Positions 1-6,112 of a stretch of DNA of 12,827 nt are shown here, one piece after another. Each line of letters begins with the position of its first letter. The first letter of the stretch is position 1. The notes beneath the pieces were generated by a model. The model did no database searches and was not told the origin of the DNA. It was given only the letters and a program-made list of their open reading frames with translations. The translations under genes were made by a program, and so were the position numbers. Origin of the DNA: Alphaproteobacteria bacterium (GTDB lineage Bacteria; Pseudomonadota; Alphaproteobacteria; Rs-D84); assembly GCA_017642625.1 (NCBI GenBank), contig JAGCOQ010000076.1, positions 1 through 12,827 on the forward strand, read 5' to 3'.

Positions 1-358
1 CCAAAGACACGATCTTTTGGACGTCATATTTACGACGAACTTCACGTGCAATTGGTCCGAAGATACGTGTTCCAATTGGTTCAAAGTTATTTTTGTTAAT
101 CAAAACAACCGCGTTGTCATCAAAACGGATGATGGAACCGTCCGGACGTTTGATTGGGAACTTTGTACGAACGATAATCGCGCGTTGCACAGTTCCTTTT
201 TGCACCTTGCCACGTGGAATGGCTTCTTTGATGGCGACGACGATTTTGTCGCCGACTGTTGCATAACGACGATGAGAACCGCCCAAAACCTTGATGCACA
301 TAGCTTTACGTGCACCACTGTTATCTGCAACTGTCATAACTGTTTCATTTTGAATCAT
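1..358 (-). CDS. rplN: 50S ribosomal protein L14 (uL14), 3' end cut by window edge
   Basis: uL14 is a large-subunit protein that binds 23S rRNA at the subunit interface and contacts 16S rRNA and L19. Reading the minus strand from the ATG at 358 gives 119 residues, from [16 protein letters not shown] to the terminal YDVQKIVSL. The family hallmarks [16 protein letters not shown] (residues 12-27) and [15 protein letters not shown] (92-106) are clear. The usual length is about 122 residues ending SLAPEVL; the one leftover base after Leu119 is a G, consistent with the expected Ala codon, so only three or four residues and the stop are missing. The start has an AAGGG ribosome-binding site about 8 nt upstream. 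It is the first gene of the spc set and follows rpsQ by 96 nt, a spacer that holds GC-rich hairpins but no promoter I can see. Confidence 0.97.
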   Translation of the reverse strand, partial: MIQNETVMTVADNSGARKAMCIKVLGGSHRRYATVGDKIVVAIKEAIPRGKVQKGTVQRAIIVRTKFPIKRPDGSIIRFDDNAVVLINKNNFEPIGTRIFGPIAREVRRKYDVQKIVSL

Positions 359-382
359 TTTTTTTACCCTTTTCCTGCACGC

Positions 383-444
383 GGGGCAATCCCCCACTGC
401 TTTGTTTCTGGGTTCCGACTGGCGATTGCGCCCTCAAAGAACCC
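383..444 (-). other. Structured rpsQ-rplN spacer with complementary hairpin loops
   Basis: Seen: on the minus strand GGGTTC (444-439) pairs with GAACCC (415-410) around an inner hairpin GGCG-CAAT-CGCC (432-421). Further downstream is GGGG-ATTG-CCCC (394-383). The two tetraloops, CAAU and AUUG, are exact complements, and including the closing bases GCAAUC is the reverse complement of GAUUGC. The hairpins could therefore kiss, or re-pair as one longer imperfect duplex. There is no U-tract, so it is not an intrinsic terminator. The GC content stands out from the surrounding AT-rich spacer. A role in rplN translation, or as a processing site between the S10 and spc parts, is inference. Confidence 0.5.
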
Positions 445-454
445 GCTTTTTGTC

Positions 455-724
455 TTAGTCGCTTACTTCGACATCACCGTCTTTGGAAACGCCAACGCGT
501 CCCTTTACAACCCAAGTTTTTGTCTTGGAAATCGGACGATGTTCTTCAATCGCAACAATGTCGCCAACTTTATATTCGTTGTTTTCATCGTGCGCTTTGT
601 ACTTCTTATTCTGCTTCACGAACTTACCATACAGCGGATGACGGAAACGACGTTCCACTTCGACAACAACTGTTTTGTCGTTTGCTGTACTTTTTACGGT
701 TCCTTGCAGTATACGTTTTGGCAT
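455..724 (-). CDS. rpsQ: 30S ribosomal protein S17 (uS17)
   Basis: uS17 is a primary 16S rRNA-binding protein of the 30S subunit with an OB-fold. The product is 89 residues, close to the usual 80-90. It starts [20 protein letters not shown] and carries the family blocks [13 protein letters not shown] (about residues 23-35), [15 protein letters not shown] (41-55) and the conserved [14 protein letters not shown] (60-73). The ATG at 724 has an AAGGAC site 7 nt upstream. It is the last S10 gene, 94 nt after rpmC and 96 nt before rplN. Both of these spacers are unusually long for this cluster and contain inverted repeats. The ending GDVEVSD is slightly acidic and variable in the family. Confidence 0.97.
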   Translation of the reverse strand: MPKRILQGTVKSTANDKTVVVEVERRFRHPLYGKFVKQNKKYKAHDENNEYKVGDIVAIEEHRPISKTKTWVVKGRVGVSKDGDVEVSD

Positions 725-758
725 AACTATTGTCCTTTTACATTACTTTTTTGTTTTT

Positions 759-813
759 AACCGATTTCCGCCTATGATACCTTATTTTTTGGAAATCTCA
801 ACAAAAATCGGTT
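759..813 (-). repeat. 9-bp perfect inverted repeat in the rpmC-rpsQ spacer
   Basis: AACCGATTT (759-767) and AAATCGGTT (805-813) are exact reverse complements separated by 37 nt. On the transcript they would close a long-armed hairpin that fills the middle of the 94-nt spacer. The enclosed sequence has only weak internal pairing (for example CC/GG and GAT/ATC near 772-797). The A/U-rich stretches on both sides do not give a convincing U-tract directly after the stem, so I do not call it a terminator. The function is unknown. Confidence 0.45.
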
Positions 814-818
814 TGTTT

Positions 819-1010
819 TTACTCTGCTGCGTTCAATTTTGTTTTAACGCGCGCAATTTCACGACGAGTTTTACGCAAAACATGCGTTTTTGGCAACTGA
901 CCCGCTTCGTGTTGGAAACGTTGGTTCATTTGTTCTTTTTTCAAATCAACCAATTTGCTTTCCAAAGCTTCCTTGGTCAATGCTGCTTTTTCTTGTTTCT
1001 TTTCTGCCAT
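819..1010 (-). CDS. rpmC: 50S ribosomal protein L29 (uL29)
   Basis: uL29 is a small two-helix protein at the exit of the peptide tunnel, next to L23. It helps form the docking surface for nascent-chain factors. The product is 63 residues, the usual size, with the signature region ALESKLVDLKKEQMNQRFQ (15-33) and the typical C-terminal RKTRREIARVKTKLN (46-60). The sequence is mostly helical and charged, with a Lys/Glu-rich start. The ATG at 1010 is preceded by an AAAGG site 8 nt away. It lies 23 nt after rplP and 94 nt before rpsQ, the standard rplP-rpmC-rpsQ order. Confidence 0.96.
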   Translation of the reverse strand: MAEKKQEKAALTKEALESKLVDLKKEQMNQRFQHEAGQLPKTHVLRKTRREIARVKTKLNAAE

Positions 1011-1033
1011 TTTTCAAACCTTTTGCTTTGGAA

Positions 1034-1447
1034 TTAGTTAACTTTACGTTCAACAACTTTGGTTTTAACCGGTAATTTTGCCGAAGCCAATGCAAATGCT
1101 TCATATGCGATTTCCGGTCTAACACCGTCGATTTCGAACATAACACGACCCGGCTTCACACGGCAAATCCAGTATTCAACCGCACCTTTACCTTTACCCA
1201 TACGAACCTGAGCAGGTTTAGTTGTGACTGGGACATCTGGGAAAATACGAATCCATAATTTACCCTGACGTCTCATATGACGTGTAATTGCACGACGCGC
1301 CGCTTCGATTTGACGCGCGGTGATACGTTCTGGTGACATGGCTTTCAGTCCAAACGAACCGAACGCCAATTCGCTGCCGCCTTTGGCGACGCCGTGGATA
1401 CGGCCTTTTTGCTGTTTGCGAAACTTTGTTTTATTTGGCATTAACAT
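1034..1447 (-). CDS. rplP: 50S ribosomal protein L16 (uL16)
   Basis: uL16 binds 23S rRNA near the A-site tRNA elbow and is needed late in 50S assembly. The product is 137 residues, the usual length. It has [14 protein letters not shown] near the N-terminus, SFGLKA (31-36), [20 protein letters not shown] (42-61) and the loop [17 protein letters not shown] (77-93). Arg82 in that loop aligns with E. coli Arg81, the residue hydroxylated by the RoxA (YcfD) oxygenase in gammaproteobacteria; whether it is modified here is unknown. Two in-frame ATGs exist, at 1447 and 1441. The first has AGGGGA 8 nt upstream, so 1447 is preferred. It is followed by rpmC after 23 nt. Confidence 0.97.
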   Translation of the reverse strand: MLMPNKTKFRKQQKGRIHGVAKGGSELAFGSFGLKAMSPERITARQIEAARRAITRHMRRQGKLWIRIFPDVPVTTKPAQVRMGKGKGAVEYWICRVKPGRVMFEIDGVRPEIAYEAFALASAKLPVKTKVVERKVN

Positions 1448-1478
1448 GGTATAAATCCCCTATTCTGTTTGTTTAGAC

Positions 1479-2183
1479 CTATTTGTTGCTTTTTCTTTCA
1501 CTGCTGCCGGCATATTCGGTTGGACGTGCCATTTCCGAAGCCAACTTTTCTTTGTTCACAACATCACCAGTGTAAATCCACACTTTGACCCCAACGACAC
1601 CGTATGTTGTCTTTGCCTGAATTGCTGCGTAATCAATATCCGCACGCAATGTATGCAATGGAATACGACCTTCACGGATTTGTTCGCTACGTGCGATTTC
1701 AGCACCATTCAAACGGCCACTGCACATAACTTTGATTCCCTGGGCACCTGCTTTCTGGGCATTTTGAACTGCTTTTTTCATTGCGCGTTTAAAGGAAACA
1801 CGACCTTCGATTTGTTGCGCGATGCCTTGGGCAACCAATTGCGCGTTCAAATCAGGACGACGAACTTCATAGATGTTAACGACGACTTGATCGTTCTTGA
1901 CCAACTTTTTGATGTCGTTACGCAATGTTTCAATATCGGCACCGTTCTTACCAATAATCATACCTGGACGAGATGTGTGAACAGTCACAACAACTTTCTT
2001 GGCAAAGCGTTCAATAACAACCTTGGCCAAGCCAGCTTTTTTCAACTTCTTGGTAATAAATGCACGAATTTCGTGATCTTCGGCCAATAATTTGGCATAG
2101 TCTTTTTTATTCGCAATCCAGCGAGAATCTGTTACTTTGTTAATTCCCAGACGCTGTGAAATTGGCGATACTTTTTGTCCCAT
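1479..2183 (-). CDS. rpsC: 30S ribosomal protein S3 (uS3)
   Basis: uS3 sits in the 30S head at the mRNA entry channel and contributes to mRNA helicase activity. The product is 234 residues, typical. It has an N-terminal segment starting MGQKVSPISQRLGINK, a type II KH domain with the GxxG loop as GKNG (78-81, within PGMIIGKNGADIE), and the C-terminal S3 domain with EGRVSFKRAMKKA and GRIPLHTLRADIDYA. The usual GQKV(H/N)P-x-G start is altered to GQKVSPIS, a mild variation. The start at 2183 has AAGGA 9 nt upstream. It is the only gene here ending in TAG rather than TAA. The gap to rplP is 31 nt. Confidence 0.98.
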   Translation of the reverse strand: MGQKVSPISQRLGINKVTDSRWIANKKDYAKLLAEDHEIRAFITKKLKKAGLAKVVIERFAKKVVVTVHTSRPGMIIGKNGADIETLRNDIKKLVKNDQVVVNIYEVRRPDLNAQLVAQGIAQQIEGRVSFKRAMKKAVQNAQKAGAQGIKVMCSGRLNGAEIARSEQIREGRIPLHTLRADIDYAAIQAKTTYGVVGVKVWIYTGDVVNKEKLASEMARPTEYAGSSERKSNK

Positions 2184-2271
2184 TTCTTTATATCCTTGTT
2201 TTGTGATTTGTGTTCTTGAAGCGTTCCTGCTTTATTCTGGGTTTCCCCGTACCACGCATCACGGTTCTTTT

Positions 2272-2697
2272 TTATTTTGCTTTTTTCTTTGTTTCAGTTT
2301 TTTCAACTGGTTTTTTGGCTTTCTTTTCTGGTGCCTTGCCTGATTCCAACACGATTGTCAGATTCGAGAAAGGTTTCAGAATTGGACGTGCGCTGCCGCG
2401 TGGTCCAGCCATAATACGTTTCATTGTCAACGCTTTGCCACACCAAATTTCTTTGACGAACAAACTGTCTGCTGACAAGTTCTTGTTGTTTTCTGCATTT
2501 GCAACTGCTGATAACAAAGTTTTCAAAACTTCACCAGCAACGCGTTTCTTAGAAAACTTTAACACATCAATCGCACGATCAACGGGCAATCCACGCACCA
2601 AATCGCAAACCAGATTTAATTTCTGGTGGCTGACGCGTATCATTTTGTTAAAAGCGCGAACTTGATTTTCTTTGATTCCATATCTTGTCGTTGTCAT
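2272..2697 (-). CDS. rplV: 50S ribosomal protein L22 (uL22)
   Basis: uL22 lines the nascent-peptide exit tunnel with its long beta-hairpin and touches all 23S rRNA domains. The product is 141 residues, against about 110 for E. coli. The core covers roughly residues 1-112, with MIRVSHQKLNLVCDLVRG (19-36), the CGKALTMKRIMAGPRGSARPI hairpin region (86-106) and SNLTIVLES. The excess is a C-terminal Lys/Glu/Thr-rich tail (from about GKAPEKKAKK), probably disordered; charged tails of this kind are common in alphaproteobacterial L22. The start at 2697 has AAGGTG 6 nt upstream. It lies between rpsS (26 nt) and rpsC (88 nt). Confidence 0.97.
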   Translation of the reverse strand: MTTTRYGIKENQVRAFNKMIRVSHQKLNLVCDLVRGLPVDRAIDVLKFSKKRVAGEVLKTLLSAVANAENNKNLSADSLFVKEIWCGKALTMKRIMAGPRGSARPILKPFSNLTIVLESGKAPEKKAKKPVEKTETKKKAK

Positions 2698-2723
2698 AAC
2701 TTACACCTTACCTTTATATGAAA

Positions 2724-3011
2724 TTATTTCTTTGCTGCCGCTGCGGCTTTCTTGTTCGCTGCGTGCCCTTTGAAAGTACGTGTTGGTGCAAATTCACCCA
2801 ACTTATGACCAATCATATCTTCTACGATTGCGACTGGGATAAACTTGTTACCATTGTGCACTTCAAAAGTCAGGCCAACCATTGGTGGCACGATTGTGCT
2901 GCCACGGGACCATGTTTTAATTGGTTTACGATCATCTTTTTCATTTGCAGCCGCTGTCTTTTTCAAAACAGACGGATGAACATAAGGACCTTTCCATACT
3001 GAACGAGACAT
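2724..3011 (-). CDS. rpsS: 30S ribosomal protein S19 (uS19)
   Basis: uS19 is a head protein that forms a complex with S13 and contacts the 50S subunit through an intersubunit bridge. It is 95 residues from the chosen start. It shows [17 protein letters not shown], the highly conserved [23 protein letters not shown] (33-55), [24 protein letters not shown] (61-84) and an Ala/Lys-rich tail. Two ATGs are adjacent, at 3014 and 3011. The GGAG site (3018-3021) is 3 nt from the first and 6 nt from the second, so 3011 is preferred; 3014 would add one Met. It is 19 nt after the rplB stop. Confidence 0.96.
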   Translation of the reverse strand: MSRSVWKGPYVHPSVLKKTAAANEKDDRKPIKTWSRGSTIVPPMVGLTFEVHNGNKFIPVAIVEDMIGHKLGEFAPTRTFKGHAANKKAAAAAKK

Positions 3012-3017
3012 CATTTA

Positions 3018-3021
3018 CTCC
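3018..3021 (-). promoter_or_regulatory. rpsS ribosome-binding site, deciding the start
   Basis: GGAG on the minus strand lies 3 nt before the ATG at 3014 and 6 nt before the ATG at 3011. Three nucleotides is short for a Shine-Dalgarno spacer, so the second ATG is favoured. Confidence 0.55.
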
Positions 3022-3030
3022 GTTTTTTTA

Positions 3031-3864
3031 TTATTTTTTCTTTGCCAAATGTCTGCTGCGGATAATCATCTTTGCAGTGCGTTTATTGCTACGGGTACGA
3101 TATCCCTTGGCTGGAATACCTGTACGTGATACTGGTTCGTGGCCCTTAGAATGACCATTACCACCACCCATCGGGTGATCGTTCGGGTTCATTGCCATAC
3201 CGCGCACTGATGGACGGATGCCCAACCAGCGTGCACGACCGGCTTTACCCAAGTTGACGTTGCGTTGATCCGGATTGGAAACGCTGCCAACTGTTGCAAA
3301 ACAATCGGAATGAACTTTACGCAACTCACCGCTGTTCATTTTAATCTGTGCATAAACGCCGTCTTTACCCATCAATTGAGCATAGCAACCTGCGCTGCGC
3401 GCCAACTGGCCGCCGGCACCCGGTTTCAATTCGACATTATGAACGATTGTACCGATTGGCATATTCTTTAACGGCATCGCATTACCTGGTTTGATATCTT
3501 CGCGTTCGCCAGAAATGACGACATCACCAACTTTCAAATCACGTGGTGCCAAGATATAAGAACGAATACCATCTTTGTATTCAATCAAAGCGATGAACGC
3601 AGTGCGATTCGGATCGTATTCCAAACGCAACACTGTTGCTGGAACATCCAATTTTTTACGTTTGAAATCAATCAAACGATAACTGCGCTTGTGACCACCA
3701 CCTTGGTGCATAACGGTCACATGACCAAAATTATTACGTCCACCTTTGGACTTGATACCGACTGTCAATGCCTTTTCTGGTGCACCACGATACAGACCCG
3801 ATTTATCGACTTGGGTCAAACCACGTGTACCTGCGGTTGTCGGTTTGTAATGCTTTAATGCCAT
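3031..3864 (-). CDS. rplB: 50S ribosomal protein L2 (uL2)
   Basis: uL2 is a primary 23S rRNA binder needed for subunit association and for peptidyl-transferase centre structure. The product is 277 residues, the usual length. It contains [10 protein letters not shown] (41-50), [12 protein letters not shown] (58-69), [13 protein letters not shown] (81-93), [14 protein letters not shown] (126-139), [13 protein letters not shown] (147-159) and the C-terminal [17 protein letters not shown] (221-237). The last motif is normally DHPHGGG: His230 (E. coli His229 in mature numbering) is kept, but the following conserved His is Met232 here. The segment after it, EPVSRTG, also differs from the usual HPV(T/S)PWG. 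The start at 3864 has an AAAGGTAG site 6 nt upstream. It follows rplW by 72 nt. Confidence 0.98.
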   Translation of the reverse strand: MALKHYKPTTAGTRGLTQVDKSGLYRGAPEKALTVGIKSKGGRNNFGHVTVMHQGGGHKRSYRLIDFKRKKLDVPATVLRLEYDPNRTAFIALIEYKDGIRSYILAPRDLKVGDVVISGEREDIKPGNAMPLKNMPIGTIVHNVELKPGAGGQLARSAGCYAQLMGKDGVYAQIKMNSGELRKVHSDCFATVGSVSNPDQRNVNLGKAGRARWLGIRPSVRGMAMNPNDHPMGGGNGHSKGHEPVSRTGIPAKGYRTRSNKRTAKMIIRSRHLAKKK

Positions 3865-3936
3865 TTTTTACTACCTTTGTTTGCCATAACAATAACATCC
3901 CATTAATCTGGATTCTCTGTTAGGGCTGTTGATTTA

Positions 3937-4272
3937 TTATTGTACGTTCGCGCTCAGATCCAATTTTGCATCTGCTGGTAACGAAACATACGCTTTCTTC
4001 ACAGTGCGTTGAGTGCCAGAACTGCGACCACGGAAAGATTTCACTTTGCCCTTCACGACAACAATGTTAATTTTTGTTGGTTTAACATTATATATCGCTT
4101 CGACGGCACGTGCGACATCATCTTTGGTTGCGTTCGCTGCAACTTCAAATGCAACACCGTTCTTTTCAGACAGTTTTGCTGCCTTTTCCGAGATTATCGG
4201 GCGACGCAGTACATCAAACGCACCGGCGGTCGCAACGATTTTCTTTTCTGCTTTAACTTTCTTTTCTGCCAT
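3937..4272 (-). CDS. rplW: 50S ribosomal protein L23 (uL23)
   Basis: uL23 lies at the tunnel exit and is the docking site for trigger factor and SRP. The product is 111 residues. A Lys-rich N-terminal extension of about 17 residues (MAEKKVKAEKKIVATAG) precedes the conserved core, which starts at FDVLRRPIISEKAAKL. The core continues with VARAVEAIYNVKPTKINIVVVKGKVK and a basic loop KSFRGRSSGTQRTVKKAYV. The start at 4272 has AAGGTC 7 nt upstream. It lies 18 nt after rplD and 72 nt before rplB, the normal S10 order. Confidence 0.97.
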   Translation of the reverse strand: MAEKKVKAEKKIVATAGAFDVLRRPIISEKAAKLSEKNGVAFEVAANATKDDVARAVEAIYNVKPTKINIVVVKGKVKSFRGRSSGTQRTVKKAYVSLPADAKLDLSANVQ

Positions 4273-4290
4273 TTTATTGACCTTATGTTA

Positions 4291-4911
4291 TTATGCCAAT
4301 CTTGCTTCCACTGCTTTGACTGCGTCCGCTGTCAAAACCAATTTTTCATGTTTCAAGATATCCAAAACATTCAAACCGATTGTTGGCAAAACATCAACAT
4401 TTGCAATGTTTGCTGTGGATTTCTTGAAGTTTTCATCCAAAACATCACCACCAACAAATAACGCTGATGCGATATTCAATTTTTTCAGTTGCTTTGCAAA
4501 AGCACCTGTTTTGGCTGCTTTCAATTTTTCAGAATCAATAACAACCAATGCGCCTTCTTTGACCTTGGATGACAGAGCCATCTTCAAGCCTAAGTTACGA
4601 ATCTTTTTCGGTAAATCGATTGCATGATCGCGAACAACTGGTCCATGAACGACACCACCGCCACGCATGTGAACATTGTATCTTTCACCTTGACGTGCGT
4701 TACCTGTCTTTTTCTGTTTGAACGCTTTTCTGCCACTGCCTGCGACATCAGAAACGGTTTTAACCGCATGTGTGCCGGCGCGTGATTTTGCGCGTTGCCA
4801 TGTAACGACGCGGTGCAAAATGTCTGCACGTGGTGCTACTCCAAAAATGCTGTCCTGCAATTCTGCTTTGCCGACCGCTTTACCATCAAAATTAATAATG
4901 TCTATTTGCAT
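4291..4911 (-). CDS. rplD: 50S ribosomal protein L4 (uL4)
   Basis: uL4 binds 23S rRNA and extends a loop into the exit tunnel. In E. coli it also represses the S10 operon through the leader before rpsJ. The product is 206 residues. Alphaproteobacterial signatures are strong: FGVAPRADILHRVVTWQRAK, RAGTH, and the tunnel-loop region GSGRKAFKQKKTGNARQG followed by HMRGGGVVHGP. The chosen ATG at 4911 has AAGGTG (4918-4923) 6 nt upstream and matches the family start (M-x-[VI]-D-[VI]). An in-frame GTG at 4920, adding three residues, is possible but would overlap that site. Neighbours are rplC (29 nt upstream by this start) and rplW (18 nt downstream). Confidence 0.97.
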   Translation of the reverse strand: MQIDIINFDGKAVGKAELQDSIFGVAPRADILHRVVTWQRAKSRAGTHAVKTVSDVAGSGRKAFKQKKTGNARQGERYNVHMRGGGVVHGPVVRDHAIDLPKKIRNLGLKMALSSKVKEGALVVIDSEKLKAAKTGAFAKQLKKLNIASALFVGGDVLDENFKKSTANIANVDVLPTIGLNVLDILKHEKLVLTADAVKAVEARLA

Positions 4912-4917
4912 TTTATT

Positions 4918-4923
4918 CACCTT
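4918..4923 (-). promoter_or_regulatory. rplD ribosome-binding site, deciding the start
   Basis: AAGGTG on the minus strand sits 6 nt before the ATG at 4911. Its last three bases (4920-4918) are the alternative in-frame GTG, which would itself have only an AAGG about 4 nt upstream. This favours the ATG. Confidence 0.6.
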
Positions 4924-4940
4924 ACCTTGCTGTCGTCACA

Positions 4941-5651
4941 TTATTCCGCAGCCGCTTCTGCTGCTGGGGTTTCTGTTGCATTGTTCGCGCTTGTCGGAAC
5001 TGGTAAATCTTTCTGTTCTTTTTTGACTGCATCGGTCACCAAAACAAATGTGCCATTTGCACCTGGGACAGCGCCTTCTACGAAAATCAAGTTTTCTGCT
5101 TCGTCCATGCCGAATACTTTCAAGTTCTGAACAGTGACGGTTTCATTACCCATTTGTCCCGCCATCTTTTTACCTTTCAGAACGCGGCCTGGCCATTCAC
5201 GCATACCTGTACCACCCAAAGAACGATGTGCTTTCAAAACACCGTGTGATGCTTCTTTACCGCCAAAGTTATAGCGTTTCATCGCACCTTGGAATCCTTT
5301 ACCTTTGCTGGTTGCTTGGACATCGATAAATTGTCCGACAACAAAATGAGACGCCGACATTGCTGTTCCAACTGGAATAATGCAATCGTCGGATACGCGG
5401 AACTCCGCGACCTTGCGATATGGTTTAACACCTGCTTTTTCTGCTGCAACCGCTTGTGGTTTTGCAACATGCTTTGCTTTGGCTTCGCGCAAACCTAATA
5501 CATTTGCGACATAACCATTTTTTTCCATTGTGCGATTTCCAATAACTGTGCAATCGCCAACAGACAATACTGTGACCGGATGCGCAACGCCTGCATCATC
5601 ATACAGACGAGTCATTCCTATCTTTGTTGTAATTAATCCGCTACGTTTCAT
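4941..5651 (-). CDS. rplC: 50S ribosomal protein L3 (uL3), lacking the PrmB-target glutamine
   Basis: uL3 is an early 50S assembly protein whose central loop reaches toward the peptidyl-transferase centre. The product is 236 residues, with MKRSGLITTKIGMTRLY, the conserved TSKGKGFQGAMKRYNFGG (114-131) and GRVLKGKKMAGQMGNETVTVQNLKV (155-179). A C-terminal tail from about residue 212 is Ala/Thr/Glu-rich and probably disordered, as in many alphaproteobacteria. The loop before PGRV reads GGTGMREWPGR where E. coli has GSIGQNQTPGK. The glutamine methylated by PrmB in E. coli (Gln150) is Glu152 here, and the next residue is Trp153. The start at 5651 has an AAAGG site about 8 nt upstream. It follows rpsJ by 69 nt. 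Confidence 0.98.
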   Translation of the reverse strand: MKRSGLITTKIGMTRLYDDAGVAHPVTVLSVGDCTVIGNRTMEKNGYVANVLGLREAKAKHVAKPQAVAAEKAGVKPYRKVAEFRVSDDCIIPVGTAMSASHFVVGQFIDVQATSKGKGFQGAMKRYNFGGKEASHGVLKAHRSLGGTGMREWPGRVLKGKKMAGQMGNETVTVQNLKVFGMDEAENLIFVEGAVPGANGTFVLVTDAVKKEQKDLPVPTSANNATETPAAEAAAE

Positions 5652-5668
5652 TTTTTTGCCTTTTTTTA

Positions 5669-5716
5669 GTCAGAGGTTGGCGCGTTTTTTTATTTGCATC
5701 CCACACCAACGCTAAC
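5669..5716 (-). other. Hairpin filling the rpsJ-rplC spacer
   Basis: On the minus strand GTTGGTGTG (5710-5702) pairs with CGCGCCAAC (5684-5676), nine pairs including two U.G wobbles. An outer stem GTTAG (5716-5712) with CTGAC (5673-5669) adds five more across a small internal loop, with one wobble. The wobbles would be A.C mismatches if the plus strand were transcribed, which supports pairing on the operon mRNA. The loop is A-rich and no U-tract follows, so it is not an intrinsic terminator. The hairpin ends a few bases before the AAAGG site of rplC and could influence its translation; that is inference. Confidence 0.45.
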
Positions 5717-5720
5717 AGTT

Positions 5721-6032
5721 TTACAATTTAATTTTTACATCTACACCGGACGTCAAATCCAACTTCATCAATGCATCAACTGTCTGAGGGGTTGGATTAA
5801 CAATATCTACGACCGCCTTGTGATTGCGGATTTCGAATTGTTCACGTGATTTTTTATCAACGTGTGGTGAACGGTTTACTGTAAATTTTTGAACCAATGT
5901 CGGCAAGCGAACGGGTCCAACGACATCAGCGCCAGTGCGCTTTGCTGTCTTGACAATTTCATCAACAGATTCCATCAAATTACGATGATCAAATGCTGTT
6001 AATTTAATACGAATTTTTGATGCTGGTACCAT
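5721..6032 (-). CDS. rpsJ: 30S ribosomal protein S10 (uS10, NusE)
   Basis: uS10 is a 30S head protein that also acts in transcription antitermination as NusE, binding NusB and coupling to NusG. The product is 103 residues, the usual size. It has [21 protein letters not shown], the loop [21 protein letters not shown] and the ending [23 protein letters not shown]. The start at 6032 (MVPASKIRI) has AAGGAA 9 nt upstream. An upstream in-frame ATG at 6071 would add 13 residues ([13 protein letters not shown]), but it lies in the loop-side arm of a spacer hairpin, has no ribosome-binding site and does not match the family. It is the first S10 gene and lies 80 nt after tuf. Confidence 0.97.
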   Translation of the reverse strand: MVPASKIRIKLTAFDHRNLMESVDEIVKTAKRTGADVVGPVRLPTLVQKFTVNRSPHVDKKSREQFEIRNHKAVVDIVNPTPQTVDALMKLDLTSGVDVKIKL

Positions 6033-6041
6033 TTGTTCGTT

Positions 6042-6047
6042 TTCCTT
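6042..6047 (-). promoter_or_regulatory. rpsJ ribosome-binding site, deciding the start
   Basis: AAGGAA on the minus strand lies 9 nt before the ATG at 6032. No comparable site precedes the in-frame ATG at 6071, so the shorter reading is chosen. Confidence 0.65.
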
Positions 6048-6056
6048 ATTGTTATT

Positions 6057-6101
6057 CGGGCCGGTAATCATTGGAAGTTTTCATCCAATTACACCGACCC
6101 G
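6057..6101 (-). other. Long hairpin between tuf and rpsJ (candidate S10 leader element)
   Basis: The arms are 6101-6084 and 6075-6057 with an 8-nt loop (6083-6076). On the minus strand 18 nt pair with 19 nt, with one bulge, one A.G mismatch and two G.U wobbles; the base is CGGG/CCCG and the apex UUGGA/UCCAA. Both wobbles would be A.C mismatches on the plus strand, so the pairing fits the operon mRNA. It starts 11 nt after the tuf stop and ends about 9 nt before the rpsJ ribosome-binding site. No U-run follows, so it is not a classical terminator. In E. coli the RNA before rpsJ is the L4 autoregulation target; this element is in the same place but is far shorter than the E. coli leader, and equivalence is not shown. 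Confidence 0.6.
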
Positions 6102-6112
6102 TTTTGTTACCC

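Noticed and set aside
383..444. tRNA gene in the GC-rich rpsQ-rplN spacer
   Set aside because: The stems and loops do not give a cloverleaf: no 7-bp acceptor stem, no TTCRA loop and no anticodon arm of the right size.
17..760. 247-codon plus-strand frame across rplN and rpsQ
   Set aside because: It runs antisense through two well-supported ribosomal genes, its protein is unlike any known family and it is due to codon bias on the other strand.
3894..3930. Hairpin in the rplW-rplB spacer
   Set aside because: GGGATGTT and AACAGCCC pair with a G.A mismatch in the middle and poor inner pairing; within what AT-rich spacers give by chance.
6033..6071. Longer S10 start adding 13 residues
   Set aside because: No ribosome-binding site, no family match, and the stretch lies partly in the spacer hairpin.
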